From assembly GCF_000720925.1 (NCBI RefSeq), contig NZ_JOEE01000003.1, forward strand, positions 310,001 through 374,000: 64,000 nucleotides of DNA. The letters run 5' to 3'. Position numbers and translations under genes: made by a program. This document shows positions 25,107-33,501 of this stretch, in pieces. Source of the stretch: Phycicoccus jejuensis (GTDB lineage Bacteria > Actinomycetota > Actinomycetes > Actinomycetales > Dermatophilaceae). Under the pieces are notes generated by a model that saw only the letters and a list, made by a program, of their open reading frames with translations, made no database searches and was not told where the DNA came from. Every line of letters starts with the position of its first letter. Positions within the stretch are counted from its first letter, which is position 1.

Positions 25107-26539
25107 CCGGCACCCCGCCCTCCGGCGTCGGCCGCCCGACGGCGCGCCGCGAGTGGTCGACGCCCGCGTGGACCCGCGTCGCGCCCGTGGCCCTCCTCCT
25201 CGTCGTCGTGGCCGTGCGCACCCTCCGGCCGATCGAGGACCCCGACACCTGGTGGCACCTGCGCGCCGGGCAGGAGCTCGCGCAGCGGTTCGAGCTCGTC
25301 GGGCCCGACCCCTGGAGCCCCTTCACCACCCACGCGTGGATCCGTCACCAGTGGCTCGGCGAGCTCCTGCTCGCGGGCGTCCACGCGGTCGGCGGCGTCG
25401 GCGCCGTGGCGTGGCTGGTCACCGTGTTCGCCCTCGTCACCGTCCTCGCCTGCTACGCGATGGCGCGCCGGCAGGCGTCCGTGCTCGTCTCCACCGCGGT
25501 CGCCCTCGCCGCCTTCGTCGGGGCCTCGATGACGGTGACGGCCCGCCCGCAGTCGCTCTCCCTCCCGCTCGCCGTCGTCGCCGCGCACGGCTGGACCGCC
25601 ACCGCCCGGGACGGCCGCGTGCGCTGGTGGCTCGTGCCGCTCACCTGGGTCTGGGCGTGCTGCCACGGCTTCTGGTTCGTCTCCCCCGTCCTCGGCGGAG
25701 TCGTCGTCGTCGGGCTGCTCCTCGAGCGGGCGCCGCGCACCCTCCTCGCGAGGACGGGAGCGGCGACCGTGGCGTGCCTCGCCGTGGCCGCGCTGACGCC
25801 GGTGGGCCCGCGCCTGCTCGCCGCCCCCTTCGAGGTCGGCCGCATCACCGCGCTCATCGAGGAGTGGCAGCCCCCCACGCGCGACCTGCCGGCCTTCGTC
25901 GTCACCGTCGGGATGGCGCTCCTGCTCGTCGCCCTGCGCTCACGCGGGCCGCTGCCCTCGTGGCCGGAGATCGGCGTGCTCGGGCTCGCCTCCTACCTCG
26001 TCGTCAGCCACGGGCGGACGGTGTCGCTCGCGGCGGTGCTGCTCGTGCCCCTCCTCGCTCCGGCGCTCGAGCGCCTCGTCCCCTTCGCGCGGGAGCGTGT
26101 CGCCCGCCCGGAGGTGCTGGCCCTCGCGGTGGCCGCGGTCCTCGCGGCGGGCGCCTCGGCGATCTCGGTCACCGGAGCCGTGACCCGCCCCGCGGCCTTC
26201 CCGACGGCCCTCGCGGGCCCCCTCACCGCGCTGCCCCGCGGCAGCGTCGTGTGCAACGACTACGACGCGGGCGGATGGCTCTGGTGGGCGCACCCGGCGC
26301 TCGTCCCGGTGGTCGACGGCCGGACCGAGCTGTACGACGCCCGCGACGTCGAGGACTACGCCCGGTTCGCGGCGGGCGGCCCGGGCACGACGGCCCTCGC
26401 GGAGCGCCGCGGGTGCGCGGTGGCCCTCGTCCGCACGGCGTCTCCCGCGGAGCGGACCCTCGTGGCCTCCGGGTGGGGGGCGTCGGCGCGGGCCGACGGG
26501 TGGGTCCTCCTGCGCCGTCCGGCGTCCGCCGTCCCCTGA
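25103..26539 (+). CDS. Polytopic GT-C-like membrane protein, paralogue 3; last gene of the glycan operon
   Basis: The 478-aa protein has about eleven hydrophobic segments. PIEDPDTWWHLRAGQELAQR sits in the first outer loop, with IRHQWLGELLLAG, TARPQSLSLPLAV, WVWACCHGFWFV and IEEWQPPTRDLP further on. The soluble tail has CNDYDAGGWLWWAHPALVPV and DGRTELYDARDVEDYARF. Paralogue of 11084-12478; the shared acidic and aromatic motifs define a family for which I know no function. Its place at the end of an operon with a flippase and a PIG-V-like enzyme suggests an outer-face transferase or ligase. A strong bidirectional terminator follows. Confidence 0.76.
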   Translation: MTGTPPSGVGRPTARREWSTPAWTRVAPVALLLVVVAVRTLRPIEDPDTWWHLRAGQELAQRFELVGPDPWSPFTTHAWIRHQWLGELLLAGVHAVGGVGAVAWLVTVFALVTVLACYAMARRQASVLVSTAVALAAFVGASMTVTARPQSLSLPLAVVAAHGWTATARDGRVRWWLVPLTWVWACCHGFWFVSPVLGGVVVVGLLLERAPRTLLARTGAATVACLAVAALTPVGPRLLAAPFEVGRITALIEEWQPPTRDLPAFVVTVGMALLLVALRSRGPLPSWPEIGVLGLASYLVVSHGRTVSLAAVLLVPLLAPALERLVPFARERVARPEVLALAVAAVLAAGASAISVTGAVTRPAAFPTALAGPLTALPRGSVVCNDYDAGGWLWWAHPALVPVVDGRTELYDARDVEDYARFAAGGPGTTALAERRGCAVALVRTASPAERTLVASGWGASARADGWVLLRRPASAVP

Positions 26540-26555
26540 CCGGCCGTGCAGACGC

Positions 26556-26590
26556 CGAGGGCCGCCCGGACGGTGTCCGGACGGCCCTCG
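26556..26590. terminator. Bidirectional terminator between the glycan operon and ahcY
   Basis: CGAGGGCCGCCCGGAC - GGT - GTCCGGACGGCCCTCG forms a 16-bp stem with one mismatch and a 3-nt loop, between convergent stop codons 26539 and 26620. Confidence 0.8.
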
Positions 26591-26619
26591 TGGGTGTCGG
26601 TCGGGGACGACCGACGACC

Positions 26620-28071
<1,452 letters not shown>

Positions 28072-28255
28072 GCGTGAGCTCCTCAGGAGGTCGTTGCGAT
28101 TCGGTTGACCGGCATCGCCCATCTGGGCCGCGCGTTGCGAGGGTCATCACCCGGGCCGGTGCAGCGCCTCTCAGGATACCGCAGCGGGCGTGCGCCCTCC
28201 CAGCCGTCGCCCCGGCCTTCGACGCCGGCGACCTCGGGGTTGGCCGGCGCGGGGA

Positions 28256-28398
28256 GCCCGCACGTGCGGGGTCATCGCTGTCAGAACCGGTCCTTGACCC
28301 CGACAAGCCCGCACGTGCGGGGTCATCGCGGTCCGGACCGGCCGGCGATCACGACAAGCCCGCACGTGCGGGGTCATCGCGGTGAGAACGGCCGGCGG
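28256..28398. repeat. Tandem array, three 51-bp units with a CCCGCACGTGCGGG palindrome
   Basis: GCCCGCACGTGCGGGGTCAT starts at 28256, 28307 and 28358, a period of exactly 51 bp. Inter-palindrome DNA is also similar (CCGG, CGACAAG). The 14-bp palindrome and the flanking CGACAAG closely resemble the array at 3746-3994 (CGAAAAG, CACGTGCCGGG), which has the same period. On the minus strand each unit gives a hairpin followed by CTTGTC. The array lies 26 nt after the CDF stop and about 185 nt before the ahcY start. It is not a CRISPR: the intervening sequences are alike and the unit is too short. Confidence 0.85.
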
Positions 28399-28423
28399 GC
28401 GCGGGCGGGGCGGGCTCGAGGCC

Positions 28424-29476
28424 TCAGCCGCGCGACGCGTCTTCGACGGCGGACTCCCGCGGGTCGGCCGAGACCTCGCCGGGACCGTCGACGCTCGGGC
28501 TGCCGGGGGCGGTGTCGACGTCCGGCTCGAGGTAGATGACCAGGCGCACCTCGGGGACGCTGTCGCGGGCCGCCTGCTCGGCCTCGTTGATGGCGGCGAT
28601 GACCTCGGCGGCGCTGTCGGTCTCGCCGACGGCCAGCTTCGCGGCGACGAGGACCTGGTCCGGGCCGAGGTGCAGGGTGCGGCTGTTGATGACCCGGTCG
28701 ACCGCCTCGGGCGACTCCAGGGCGGCGAGGATGCGCTCGCGGGCCCGGGGCGAGGCGGCCTCGCCGACGAGGAGCGAGCCCATCTCGACCGCGAGCACGG
28801 CGGCGAAGACGACGAGCAGCACGCCGATCGCCCCCGACCCGATGCCGTCCCAGACCGGGTTGGCCGTCACGAGCGTCAGCCCGACGCCGGCCACCGCGAA
28901 CCCGAGGCCGATGAGCGCGCCGAAGTCCTCGAGGAGCACGACGGGCAGCTCGGGCGACTTCGTCGTGCGGATGAACCGGACCCAGCCGCGGCCCCGGCGG
29001 ACCTTGTTCGACTCGCGGATCGCGGTGCGGAAGCTCAGGCCCTCCATGACCATCGCCGCCACCAGCACGGCCAGCGGGACCCACCACCACCGGGACTCGA
29101 ACGGGTCGTAGTCCTCCTCGCCGAGCGACTCGCGGATCTTCTCGTAGGCCTCGTAGAGGGCGAACAGCCCACCGAGGACGAAGAGCATGATCGCGACGAG
29201 GAACGAGTAGACGTAGCGCTGCTGCCCGAAGCCGAAGGGGTGCTCCTGGTCCGGCGCCCGCCCGGCGCGCTTGCTCCCGACGAGCAGCAGCACCTGGTTG
29301 CCGGTGTCGGCGACCGAGTGGATGGACTCCGCGAGCATCGACGAGAAGCCGGTCAGGAGGAAGGCGACGAACTTCGTGACGGCCACCCCGAGGTTGGCGA
29401 GCAGCGCCGCGACGACCGCCGCCGAGCTCTCCCCCGACGACCCCCCGGATGACCCGCCGCTCTTCGTCTCGCTCAT
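28424..29476 (-). CDS. Cation diffusion facilitator (CDF) family transporter
   Basis: The 350-aa protein has a Ser/Gly-rich start, then membrane helices with the family's HSVAD signature (MLAESIHSVADTGNQ) in helix 2. A conserved HPFGFGQQRYVYSFLVAIML lies before helix 3. The second metal site in helix 5 reads LLEDFGALIGL, so an Asp/Glu-type site replaces the classical HxxxD; that is usual for the FieF-distant, SLC30A9-like branch. A C-terminal cytoplasmic domain (about residues 225-320) follows. It probably exports Zn, Mn or Fe in exchange for protons; the metal cannot be read. ATG lies 6 nt after TAGGAT (leaderless). Divergent from the ybaK-like gene. Confidence 0.87.
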   Translation of the reverse strand: MSETKSGGSSGGSSGESSAAVVAALLANLGVAVTKFVAFLLTGFSSMLAESIHSVADTGNQVLLLVGSKRAGRAPDQEHPFGFGQQRYVYSFLVAIMLFVLGGLFALYEAYEKIRESLGEEDYDPFESRWWWVPLAVLVAAMVMEGLSFRTAIRESNKVRRGRGWVRFIRTTKSPELPVVLLEDFGALIGLGFAVAGVGLTLVTANPVWDGIGSGAIGVLLVVFAAVLAVEMGSLLVGEAASPRARERILAALESPEAVDRVINSRTLHLGPDQVLVAAKLAVGETDSAAEVIAAINEAEQAARDSVPEVRLVIYLEPDVDTAPGSPSVDGPGEVSADPRESAVEDASRG

Positions 29477-29482
29477 GGGGCG

Positions 29483-29510
29483 ATCCTAGGGAGGCCCGGG
29501 CCCGTACCGT
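29483..29510. promoter_or_regulatory. Back-to-back -10 boxes of the CDF and ybaK-like genes
   Basis: TAGGAT on the minus strand (29483-29488) ends 6 nt before the CDF ATG. TACCGT on the plus strand (29505-29510) ends 6 nt before the ATG at 29517. Both starts look leaderless. Their -35 regions overlap, so the two promoters would compete. Confidence 0.5.
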
Positions 29511-29516
29511 CGTCGC

Positions 29517-30053
29517 ATGCCCAGCGCACGTGGAACCCTCGACTGGATGCCCGCCGCCGAGCACCCGGAGCTGCTCGCCCCACCGGTCGCCGCGGCGGTC
29601 GGCGAGGTCGACGGCGCGCTCGTCGCGGCCATCGACGCCGACCTCGCGGACACCGCCGCGTTCTGCGACGCCTACGACGTCGCGCTCGGGGCGAGCGCCA
29701 ACTGCGTCGTCGTCGCCGGCCGCCGCGGGGGCGAGACCCGGTACGCCGCCGTCATGGTGCTCGCCACGGACCGCGCCGACGTCAACGGCGTCGTCCGCCG
29801 CCACCTCGACGCCCGCAAGATCTCCTTCGCCCCGCACGACGAGGCGGTGGGCCTCACGGGGATGGAGTTCGGCGGGATCACGCCGGTCGGCCTGCCCGAG
29901 GGGTGGCCGGTGCTCGTCGACGACGCCGTCGTCGAGGCCGGTGAGGTCGTCATCGGCAGCGGGACCCGCGGCGGCAAGCTGCTCGTCACCGGCGTCGACC
30001 TGCTCGCGCTGCCCGGGGCCGAGCGGCTCGCGCTCACCCGCCGCCCGGACTGA
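29517..30053 (+). CDS. YbaK/EbsC-family aminoacyl-tRNA deacylase
   Basis: The 178-aa product shows the YbaK/ProX fold: CVVVAGRRGGETRYAAVMVL, DRADVNGVVRRHLDARKISF, DEAVGLTGMEFGGITPVGLP (the GxxxGxxxP-like loop) and VIGSGTRGGKLLVTGVDLL. Members clear mischarged tRNA such as Cys-tRNA(Pro). No catalytic assignment beyond the family is possible. Its last 20 nt overlap the 3' end of the convergent membrane-protein gene. Confidence 0.87.
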   Translation: MPSARGTLDWMPAAEHPELLAPPVAAAVGEVDGALVAAIDADLADTAAFCDAYDVALGASANCVVVAGRRGGETRYAAVMVLATDRADVNGVVRRHLDARKISFAPHDEAVGLTGMEFGGITPVGLPEGWPVLVDDAVVEAGEVVIGSGTRGGKLLVTGVDLLALPGAERLALTRRPD

Positions 30054-31803
30054 CCCCGCCGCAGGCGCCGTCCGCGGCGGGGTCCGGCACGAGGACGCGC
30101 ACGGTGAGGGCGGTGACGACCGGCTCCCCGTGGCTCGGGTGGAAGCGGTGGACCTCCCGGTAGCCCCGGGCGGGGTCGAGGCCCACCGCCGACGCCGCCG
30201 GGACGACGCCCAGCGGGTTGTCCGGGTCGGCGACGAGGACGACGGCGGAGCACAGGTCCCGCCGGTCCTCCTGCCCGAGGGTGAGGGCCGCCCCCCGGTC
30301 GGCGCCCCGGAAGGTCCCGAAGAAGGACGCGCGCCCCAGCGGACGGGTCCCGAGGAGCAGCTGGTAGCCGGCGCCGAACCCGGTGAGGTCGACCGACGGA
30401 CGCCCGGCCAGGTGCTCGCGCTGCCGCGCACCGGTCAGCCCGCGCACCAGCGCGGTCGTGTCCCGGTCCAGGCCGAGGGTGCCGCCCAGCACCGGTGTCG
30501 TGGACCTCGCCCCGAGCACCCCACGGCCCTCGACGGCGTCACCCAGCCAGAGCACCTGCGTGAGGACCGTCGTCGTCACCAGCGTGAGCGCGACCGGCAC
30601 CGCGAGCCGGTCGGTGCGGGGCCACCGCGCCCGCACGAGGGCGAGCCCCGTCGTCACGGCGAGGGCCCAGCAGGCGGCCGCCTGGGTCATCGTCGCCGAG
30701 AACCCGGTGTTCGTGCCCACGGCGACGGTCCAGGGCAGCACGACGAGCACGCCGGTCAGGAGCACGGGTGGGCGGGGGGCGCGGGACGCAGCGAGGGCGA
30801 GGAGGCCCAGGGCACCGAGCCCCCACGGCAGGAGCAGCTGCGCGGACTGGGCGCCGTAGCCCTGCGCCGACAGGAGCCACGCGCCGAGCACGGCCACGCC
30901 CACCGGGACGACGACGCCGACGACCGTCGCCAGGCCCGTCGGCCACCGCGGCACCGCGCTGGAGCGCACGTCGTGGAGGGCGAGCAGCAGGGGCAGGAGG
31001 ACGAGCGGGCCGAGGACGAGGAGCACCCGCGCGGGCACCGGGGCGACGCCGAGCATCGCGAGCCACGACGAGTGCGTCGCTGCCGCCTCGTCGACCGCCA
31101 GCCCGCCCGCGAGGTGCCGGACGAGACCGCCCGGCGAGAGGCCGGCCACGACGAGGACGGCGGCGCCGGCCCCCACCGCACCGACGAGGGCGCAGGCCAC
31201 CGTCGGCAGGACCTGGCGACGGCCGGCGCACAGGGCGGCGAGGAGCACGAGCGCGAGGGCGGCCGCGGTGGTCGGCTTCCCCGTGAAGGCGAGGACGCCC
31301 GCCGCACCGGCGAGCGCTCCCCACGCCGGGCGGCGGGTCGTCCAGACCCGGGCGAGGGCGACGACGAGCCAGAGGGCACCGAGCAGCGCGACCACGCGGT
31401 AGCCGGGGACGCGGCCCACCCCGACGTAGGCCGTGGCGGTGGAGGCCGCGACGACCGCCGTCGTGAGGAGCGACCGGCGTCGCGTCACCTCGACCCCCTC
31501 GGCGCGCAGCAGCGCCGACACCGACAGGGCGGCCGCGGCCGCGGTCACGAGGAGCGCGCCGAAGCCCACCGCCTCGAGGAGGGCGACGTCCCGTCCGACG
31601 AGCACCCACACCGGGTGCAGCAGGTACTGGACGGTGACGACCTCGCGGTCGAGCGCGACCCCGGGGTGCTCGGCGAGGACGAGGGTCCAGGCGCCGTCCC
31701 AGAAGTCGAGGCCGCGTCGGAACGAGGCCAGCTCGAGGACGACGGAGGCCGCCGCGAGCGCGACGACGACGGCCGTCGCGGCACGGTCGGTCGAACGAGC
31801 CAT
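30034..31803 (-). CDS. Polytopic membrane protein, GT-C-like, unknown function
   Basis: 589 aa, about thirteen hydrophobic segments. The first outer loop has ELASFRRGLDFWDGAWTLVL and VVTVQYLLHPVWVLVGRD, in the place where GT-C proteins carry an acidic motif. A central LAFTGKPTTAAALALVLL and a C-terminal soluble domain of about 150 residues (ATGFGAGYQLLLGTRPLG-like region, two Cys) follow. ATG 31803 is preceded by GGGAGGGAG; an upstream GTG would include that site. Its leader carries the CCGTTCGGCC element and a TAGGGT -10. Role inferred only from the glycan neighbourhood. Confidence 0.7.
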   Translation of the reverse strand: MARSTDRAATAVVVALAAASVVLELASFRRGLDFWDGAWTLVLAEHPGVALDREVVTVQYLLHPVWVLVGRDVALLEAVGFGALLVTAAAAALSVSALLRAEGVEVTRRRSLLTTAVVAASTATAYVGVGRVPGYRVVALLGALWLVVALARVWTTRRPAWGALAGAAGVLAFTGKPTTAAALALVLLAALCAGRRQVLPTVACALVGAVGAGAAVLVVAGLSPGGLVRHLAGGLAVDEAAATHSSWLAMLGVAPVPARVLLVLGPLVLLPLLLALHDVRSSAVPRWPTGLATVVGVVVPVGVAVLGAWLLSAQGYGAQSAQLLLPWGLGALGLLALAASRAPRPPVLLTGVLVVLPWTVAVGTNTGFSATMTQAAACWALAVTTGLALVRARWPRTDRLAVPVALTLVTTTVLTQVLWLGDAVEGRGVLGARSTTPVLGGTLGLDRDTTALVRGLTGARQREHLAGRPSVDLTGFGAGYQLLLGTRPLGRASFFGTFRGADRGAALTLGQEDRRDLCSAVVLVADPDNPLGVVPAASAVGLDPARGYREVHRFHPSHGEPVVTALTVRVLVPDPAADGACGGVSPGGG

Positions 31804-31838
31804 GACGCGCTCCCTCCCCACGGTGCCGGACGGCCGCC

Positions 31839-31897
31839 ACCCTAGGGGCGCCCGTCAGGCCGGCGAGGTGCCGCCGGGGCGGGCCCGGCCGAACGGA
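31839..31897 (-). promoter_or_regulatory. Promoter: CCGTTCGGCC element 42 bp upstream of TAGGGT
   Basis: On the minus strand TCCGTTCGGCC (31897-31887) is followed after 42 bp by TAGGGT (31844-31839), 35 nt before ATG 31803. The same element and the same 42-bp spacing occur before the tadE-like operon (40910-40853). Confidence 0.5.
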
Positions 31898-31925
31898 CGA
31901 GTCGGTCCCGGCCCAGCAGGTGCGC

Positions 31926-33089
31926 TCAGGAGGTGCGGTCGCGCAGGTCCGTGACGTGCCGCGACACCGACGGGTCGAACCCGAGCCCGAGGGCGAGGTA
32001 GGTGGCCGCGAAGTCGGTGAGGGCGACGAGCGACGCCAGCCGCTCGAGCGGGTGGCCGGCGCGGGCCTCCTGCTGGAGGACGACCGCACCCGCGTCCTCG
32101 GCGGAGGCCACGACGGCGTCGGCGAGGCCGGCCGCGGCCGGGTCGAGGGTGGGGTCGCGCAGGACGAGCAGGCCGAGGCGGGGCATCGCGGGCCCGTCGA
32201 GGTAGGGGTCGGCGAAGATGTCGCGCCCGCCGCCCGCTCCCCCGCCGTCGCGGGCCCCGAGGCCCGCCGCGAAGGGCCCGTCCAGCGCGGCGACGGCGGC
32301 GCTCGCGGCGTCCGGCAGGCGGCCGTGCGTCGCCGGGACGCGGGCGGTGCGCGAGAGCATCTGCGCGGCCCGGCAGGCGGCGACCCCCGTGAGGGCGCCG
32401 TCGCCGAGGACGACCGGCACCGTGCCGTCGAGCGAGGTGGCGAGCACCTTGGCCGGGTTGACGAAGGCGTCGGACGACGGCCGGCACTCCTCGGCCACCT
32501 CGTCGAGGACCCGGGCGACCCGCTGCAGCGCGTCGTCCGGGGCGTCGGCGAGCCCGAGGCGGTCGGCGGCGACGAGGACGGGGACGAGCAGCGACCAGAG
32601 CGCCGTGCGCGAGGACGGCGCCGGCAGGGCGACCTCGACGTGGACGCCGCGGGCCCGGGCGGTGACGTCGGCCAGCGGCGAGTCGGCCGCCCCGACGGTG
32701 AGCAGCGACGCCCCGCGGCGGCCGGCCTCGGCCGCGAGGGCGAGCGGGCCGGCGGCGCGCCCGGACTGCGAGACGGCGACGACGAGGTCGAGGGGGCCGA
32801 CCCAGCCGGGCAGCGGCCCGTCGGCGCGCAGCATCACCGGGACGGGTGAGCCGGGGTCGGTCAGGCAGTCGAGGACGTCGCCGACGACGGCCGAGCCGCC
32901 GAGGGCGGCGACGAGCACGGAGCGCGGGCGCTCACCACCGGCGACGCGCGCGATGCCCGCCTCCTCGGCGGACACGAGGGAGCGCCGGACCTGGGCCCCG
33001 GCCTGCGCGAGCGAGCGCAGCGTGTCGCGGGAGTCGAGCGCCGCGAGGGCCTCGACGTCGTCGAGCCGTGCCTCGTCGACCCACCCCAT
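31926..33089 (-). CDS. SIS-domain sugar isomerase-like protein (PGI/PMI type)
   Basis: 387 aa with two SIS halves: SVLVAALGGSAVVGDVLDCL and DLVVAVSQSGRAAGPLALAA (phosphosugar-binding Ser cluster), then DGTVPVVLGDGALTGVAACR and later HPLERLASLVALTDFAATYL. Actinobacterial homologues beside manB are annotated as bifunctional phosphoglucose/phosphomannose isomerases, which would feed fructose-6-P into mannose-6-P and then ManB. I do not see every catalytic residue clearly, so the reaction is a family-level inference. It lies 13 nt after the Trm112-like gene and shares its promoter. Confidence 0.8.
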   Translation of the reverse strand: MGWVDEARLDDVEALAALDSRDTLRSLAQAGAQVRRSLVSAEEAGIARVAGGERPRSVLVAALGGSAVVGDVLDCLTDPGSPVPVMLRADGPLPGWVGPLDLVVAVSQSGRAAGPLALAAEAGRRGASLLTVGAADSPLADVTARARGVHVEVALPAPSSRTALWSLLVPVLVAADRLGLADAPDDALQRVARVLDEVAEECRPSSDAFVNPAKVLATSLDGTVPVVLGDGALTGVAACRAAQMLSRTARVPATHGRLPDAASAAVAALDGPFAAGLGARDGGGAGGGRDIFADPYLDGPAMPRLGLLVLRDPTLDPAAAGLADAVVASAEDAGAVVLQQEARAGHPLERLASLVALTDFAATYLALGLGFDPSVSRHVTDLRDRTS

Positions 33090-33102
33090 CGCGGCGTCCG
33101 TC

Positions 33103-33309
33103 TCAGGCCGGGTGCCGGGCCTCGTCGACGAGGAGCACCGGCACTCCCTCGTCGATGCGGTAGGCGAGGCCGCAGGCGCCGTTCGTGCAGACGAGCTCGG
33201 GACCGGAGGGACCGGTGTCGTCGCGCAGCTCGCTCCGGCACGCCGGGCAGCGCAGGATCTCGCGCAGCCAGGGCTCGAGGTGGGCGCTGGTGCCGGCCGG
33301 CTCGCTCAT
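33103..33309 (-). CDS. Trm112-like zinc-ribbon protein (UPF0434 type)
   Basis: The 68-aa product has a CPAC pair (ILRCPACRSELR) and a CTNGACGLAYRIDEGVPVLL end; the second knuckle retains two Cys. Trm112 proteins activate methyltransferases in eukaryotes and archaea. In actinobacteria the small homologue regularly sits between the SIS-domain gene and an upstream regulator. ATG 33309 has GGAGAGGACC just upstream. Partner not known. Confidence 0.88.
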   Translation of the reverse strand: MSEPAGTSAHLEPWLREILRCPACRSELRDDTGPSGPELVCTNGACGLAYRIDEGVPVLLVDEARHPA

Positions 33310-33427
33310 GGGGTCCTCTCCGGGGTGTCTGGACGTCGTCGCCGATCCTCCCACACCGGCCCACCACCCGGCCCGGCCGCGCGGTGTGCCCGGGGACGAC
33401 CGTGTCCGTCCCACGGCGTGTCCGGTG

Positions 33428-33456
33428 TTGTGACCTGCATGGACGGTCTCTAGGGT
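33428..33456 (+). promoter_or_regulatory. Promoter of the SARP-type regulator (TTGTGA-17-TAGGGT)
   Basis: TTGTGA (33428-33433) and TAGGGT (33451-33456) are separated by 17 bp, an ideal housekeeping-sigma layout. A leader of about 40 nt precedes GTG 33502. Confidence 0.65.
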
Positions 33457-33501
33457 CGGGAGGAGACGACGCCGCAGGGACGACGCGTGGGAGGAGGCGT
33501 T

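Noticed and set aside
28072..28200. SAH riboswitch upstream of ahcY (GCGCTGCA ... CAACGCGC)
   Set aside because: The central CAGGCTCG core and the pairing arms expected of the SAH riboswitch are missing; only short GC-rich words match.
28256..28398. CRISPR array suggested by the CCCGCACGTGCGGGG hairpin, which resembles type I-E repeats
   Set aside because: The period is 51 bp rather than about 61, the supposed spacers resemble each other, there are only three units, and no cas genes are present.
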